NCBI GenBank assembly: GCA_007120095.1
Contig: SKOM01000230.1
Location: 1 to 24,875, forward strand
Source: Candidatus Competibacteraceae bacterium
Lineage (GTDB): Bacteria; Pseudomonadota; Gammaproteobacteria; Competibacterales; Competibacteraceae
Length of the DNA: 24,875 nt
Reading direction: 5' to 3'
The notes under the pieces are model-generated. The model searched no databases. It was not told the origin of the DNA and saw only the letters and a program-made list of their open reading frames with translations. This document shows, in pieces, positions 22,382 to 24,875 of the stretch; positions within the stretch are counted from its first letter, which is position 1, and every line of letters starts with the position of its first letter. The translations under genes were made by a program, and so were the position numbers.

Positions 22382-23317
22382 TCAAGCAAACAGGCAGCTT
22401 ATGGATTCTTCATTGTGTACCCGGCGCATGGTCTCAGCCAGCAGCGGAGCGACGCTTACCTGGCGGATGCACTGACTGTCTTCGGCTTTACCGCGCAACG
22501 GTATGGTATCGGTCACGACTAATTCGTCAAGTTCCGATTTTTCAATATTTTCAATTGCTGAGCCGGATAACACCGCATGGGTGCAGTAAGCCCGCACCGA
22601 AGCGGCTCCGCGTTTTTTAAGGGCGGCGGCGGCCTGGCAGAGCGTGCCAGCCGTGTCGACCATATCATCAACCAGCACGCAATGCTGGCCTTCGACCGCA
22701 CCGATGATGTTCATGACTTCAGCCTGATTAGGCCCAGGTCGGCGCTTATCAATAATCGCCAACTCGGCGTCGTCCAGTCTTTTGGCCAAAGCACGGGCGC
22801 GTACCACTCCGCCTACATCGGGTGACACCACCACTGGACGCCCCAACTGCCGGGCACGGATATCTTCCAGCATCAGCGGCGAGGCATAAACATTATCCAG
22901 TGGTTTGTCGAAAAACCCCTGGATCTGGTCAGCATGTAAATCCACCGTCAGCACCCGGTCGATGCCGGCGACGGAAATCATATTGGCCACGACCTTAGCA
23001 GAAATGGGTAACCGCGCCGAACGCGGGCGTCGATCTTGCCGGGAATACCCCAGATAAGGAATAACCGCTGTGAGCCTGAGAGCCGAAGAGCGCAACAGCG
23101 CATCGGCCATAATCAACAGCTCCATAAGGTTATCATTGGTAGGGTAGCATGTCGGTTGGACAATGAAAACATCCTGGCCACGCACGTTTTCCAGGATTTC
23201 GACCGACACTTCACCATCGCTGAAACGACTGACGCTGGCTTTGCCTAGCGGCAAACTGAGATGCTGAGTGATTGCTTGGGCTAATCGCGGATGGGCATTA
23301 CCCGCAAAAACCATCAT
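22382..23317 (-). CDS. prs: Ribose-phosphate pyrophosphokinase (PRPP synthetase)
   Basis: Prs makes PRPP from ribose 5-phosphate and ATP for nucleotide, NAD and histidine synthesis, including the HisG reaction encoded at 13496-14146. The 311-residue protein has the FSDGEVSVEILENVRG segment, QPTCYPTNDNLMELL, the GYSRQDRR ATP-binding segment, TVDLHADQIQGFF, and the PRPP loop VLVDDMVDTAGTL. I chose the first ATG of the double ATG at 23317, which aligns with the E. coli N-terminus; a TTG at 23344 would add nine residues. tRNA-Gln and ispE lie just upstream, the standard ispE-tRNA-prs-rplY-pth order. Confidence 0.97.
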   Translation of the reverse strand: MMVFAGNAHPRLAQAITQHLSLPLGKASVSRFSDGEVSVEILENVRGQDVFIVQPTCYPTNDNLMELLIMADALLRSSALRLTAVIPYLGYSRQDRRPRSARLPISAKVVANMISVAGIDRVLTVDLHADQIQGFFDKPLDNVYASPLMLEDIRARQLGRPVVVSPDVGGVVRARALAKRLDDAELAIIDKRRPGPNQAEVMNIIGAVEGQHCVLVDDMVDTAGTLCQAAAALKKRGAASVRAYCTHAVLSGSAIENIEKSELDELVVTDTIPLRGKAEDSQCIRQVSVAPLLAETMRRVHNEESISCLFA

Positions 23318-23408
23318 TCGACCGTTGGACAAAGGTCTTCCCAAAGATTCGTTTGAGTTAGGGTAAATGGCGCGTACCGCTGTTTCACAGGATTAGACAG
23401 ACGCATTA

Positions 23409-23483
23409 TGGCTGGGCCGCCAGGATTCGAACCTGGGAATGGCGGGATCAAAACCCGCTGCCTTGCCGCTTGGCTACGGCCCA
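23409..23483 (-). tRNA. tRNA-Gln (anticodon TTG)
   Basis: The minus strand folds into a complete 75-base tRNA including an encoded CCA. The acceptor is TGGGCCG/CGGCCCA with discriminator G, the D-arm is AGCCAAGCGGCAAGGC, the anticodon stem is GCGGG/CCCGC around TTTTGAT with anticodon TTG, and the T-arm is CCAGGTTCGAATCCTGG. It closely resembles E. coli tRNA-Gln(UUG). It lies between ispE and prs, 8 bases after the ispE stop, and is probably cut from that transcript by RNase P, whose RNA is at 6285-6636. Confidence 0.98.
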
Positions 23484-23491
23484 ATAGTTAA

Positions 23492-24355
23492 TCACCTTCC
23501 CATTATGTCGCTTTGCAGTCGCTGGTGCAAGAGCGAACGATTACAGCCCCGGCTCACAAAACCGGCCAGACCCGCTGGACGTTGCGCCAGCACGGCCTCA
23601 GCTTGCTTCCGATCCGGGAAGGCTGCAAACACGCAACTGCCTGTACCTGTCATTCGAGCCTGCCCATAGGCAGACAGCCACGCAGCAGCGGCACTCACCG
23701 CAGGATAGCGGCGCAACACCACGGCTTCGCAGTCATTGCCCGCCTCGGGGGGTACAGAGGCGCAGATTTTGAGTGCTGGCGTGTTGCGTGTCAAGTCAGG
23801 ATTGGCAAACACTTCGCGGGTATTGACCTGGCAGGCGGGCACCACGACCACAAACCAGGGTTCATCGAGTGCCACCGGGGTTAATTGCTCGCCTACACCT
23901 TCGGCCCAGGCCGCCTGCCCGAGCACGAAAATCGGCACATCCGCGCCCAGACTCAAACCTAAGTCAGCTAATTCGGTCAGACTCAAGCCCAGATGCCAAT
24001 AATGATTCAACGCCACCAGCGTCGTAGCGGCATCTGAACTCCCTCCCCCTAGACCGGCACCCGCAGGCAAACGTTTGTCGATGTGCACATCTATCCCGGC
24101 CTGTGACGCATAACGCTGTTGTAGCAAACGTGCGGCGCGTACGCATAAGTCCTGTTCGGGATCGAGTGCTGCCAAACCTCCGTGACGCACAATCTGGTTG
24201 TCATCACGCGGCGTGAATGACAAATAGTCGGCAATATCGAGAAATTGAAATAAGGTTTGCAGCAGATGATAGCCGTCTGCCCGCCGACCCACGATATGTA
24301 AAAATCGATTGAGTTTGGCCGGTGCCGGCCAGGGCGTGTTTAAATCAGTGTCCAT
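23492..24355 (-). CDS. ispE: IspE, 4-diphosphocytidyl-2-C-methyl-D-erythritol kinase
   Basis: IspE phosphorylates CDP-ME in the MEP pathway, which feeds undecaprenyl phosphate and quinones. The 287-residue GHMP kinase begins with PAPAKLNRFLHIVGRRADGYH (about residues 10-30), has the ATP-binding LPAGAGLGGGSSDAATTL near 96-113, the ADVPIFVLGQAAWAEGVGE segment with the catalytic Asp, and RMTGTGSCVFAAF near 234-246. The usual PCNLGGG-like first residues are replaced by PAPAKLN, which is the normal IspE form. The ATG at 24355 lies inside the end of lolB (16-base overlap), so translation of the two is probably coupled. Confidence 0.96.
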   Translation of the reverse strand: MDTDLNTPWPAPAKLNRFLHIVGRRADGYHLLQTLFQFLDIADYLSFTPRDDNQIVRHGGLAALDPEQDLCVRAARLLQQRYASQAGIDVHIDKRLPAGAGLGGGSSDAATTLVALNHYWHLGLSLTELADLGLSLGADVPIFVLGQAAWAEGVGEQLTPVALDEPWFVVVVPACQVNTREVFANPDLTRNTPALKICASVPPEAGNDCEAVVLRRYPAVSAAAAWLSAYGQARMTGTGSCVFAAFPDRKQAEAVLAQRPAGLAGFVSRGCNRSLLHQRLQSDIMGR

Positions 24356-24875
24356 TGGCGAATTAATAATTGTACTGTGACAGGTTCATATACCGCCCGC
24401 AGTCGCTGAGGCAGACTAAAATCATCCACTTGAATATAGTTAGGGTAATGGATCAACCAGCCGGCCTGCTGCAGCTGCCGCAATCGACCCTCGGAGTCGG
24501 TGACCGGGGCCATGGGCGAGGTCGGCGTGGCCAAGCCTAACAGCCAATAGCGCAGGCCGGTAATCGGTAGTGACAGACCGGTCACCTCTGCCAGCAGGTG
24601 ATCAGGGTCGTCGGCCTGTAGCGATTGCCCGCCCTGATATAGGGTCACGCTGTCCGAATCGCCACGGATGCTGATCTGTCCTTGGCCCAGGGCACCGACC
24701 AGATCAATGCGGTAAACCTCTCCCTGCTGTTCCCAGCTAATACTGCTCTGCCAGCTCTGCTGGCCGTCAGTAATCGCCAGGCGGCCTGTAAAAGCCCAGC
24801 TGTCTAAATCCTCCGCAGAACTCTGCGGTGGAGAGACCGTGGTAACCCCCGTGGCGCAGCCCGCTAACAGCAGCA
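24340..24875 (-). CDS. lolB: LolB, outer-membrane lipoprotein receptor (N-terminus cut by window edge)
   Basis: LolB accepts lipoproteins from LolA and inserts them in the outer membrane. The minus-strand frame is open from the right edge to the TAA at 24340. Its first visible residues, LLLAGCATG, are the lipobox of a signal peptide (acylated Cys), so only the signal-peptide start is missing. The mature part has SWAFTGRLAITDG, WQSSISWEQQGEVYRIDLVGALGQGQ, GLSLPITGLRYWLLGLATP and a C-terminal QLLIRQWTLI, matching LolB in size and pattern. The GTG at 24648 is internal and not the start. It precedes ispE, as in many gammaproteobacteria. Confidence 0.9.
   Translation of the reverse strand, partial: LLLAGCATGVTTVSPPQSSAEDLDSWAFTGRLAITDGQQSWQSSISWEQQGEVYRIDLVGALGQGQISIRGDSDSVTLYQGGQSLQADDPDHLLAEVTGLSLPITGLRYWLLGLATPTSPMAPVTDSEGRLRQLQQAGWLIHYPNYIQVDDFSLPQRLRAVYEPVTVQLLIRQWTLI

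Noticed and set aside
24340..24648. A complete 102-residue protein starting at the GTG at 24648
   Set aside because: The frame stays open to the window edge and shows a lipobox upstream, so this is the C-terminal part of lolB.

Overview
This window is a chromosomal housekeeping segment from a gammaproteobacterium of middling GC content. The evidence is gene content and order: an mraZ-rsmH-ftsL-ftsI-murE-murF division cluster with rnpB just upstream of mraZ, rsmI/yraN/dolP/sspB, a petABC (cytochrome bc1) operon, murA-hisG-hisC with ibaG and mlaC, and lolB-ispE-tRNA-Gln-prs-rplY-pth. From memory this is closest to the Pseudomonas arrangement. Several genes that usually sit inside these blocks are absent here (hisD, mlaB and mlaFED, sspA, lpoA, diaA), so the genome looks rearranged or trimmed. 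I cannot name a genus. There are no phage, IS or CRISPR elements.

Layout. 1-6041 (minus): the start of the dcw cluster, six tightly packed genes with overlapping stop/start codons, murF running off the left edge. It is driven by a well-formed sigma70-type promoter at about 6098-6127 that abuts four GTGGN boxes at exact 10-bp spacing, the layout expected of MraZ autorepression. 6285-6636 (minus): RNase P RNA. 6685-7167 (plus): a second, very different MraZ-family gene. 7164-8033 (minus) rsmI; 8077-9083 (plus) yraN and dolP; 9091-9507 (minus) sspB; 9653-12291 (minus) petA-petB-petC; 12417-17819 (minus) fumarase, mlaC, ibaG, murA, hisG, hisC; 18078-18839 (plus) an ABC-2 permease without its ATPase; 18848-19855 (minus) a nucleotide-sugar epimerase; 19997-21001 (plus) adenine deaminase; 21017-24875 (minus) lolB (cut by the right edge), ispE, tRNA-Gln(TTG), prs, rplY, pth.

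How the genes work together. The left third makes the peptidoglycan precursor (MurE, MurF; MurA further right catalyses the first committed step) and the division machinery (FtsL, FtsI), under the MraZ regulator. RNase P RNA, RsmH, RsmI, Pth, bL25 and tRNA-Gln serve translation and RNA maturation. Cytochrome bc1 and fumarase serve respiration and the TCA cycle. Prs supplies PRPP, which HisG consumes. DolP, MlaC, LolB and IspE serve the envelope and isoprenoid supply.

The most interesting item is the second MraZ-family gene at 6685-7167. Its sequence reads like the MraZ of Bacteroidota rather than that of Proteobacteria, both of its AbrB-like half-motifs carry Gln in place of the conserved Gly, and it is divergently arranged with rnpB across a 48-bp gap containing phased GTGC-type repeats and a perfect 10-bp palindrome. 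It may be a horizontally acquired second regulator sitting next to the division cluster.
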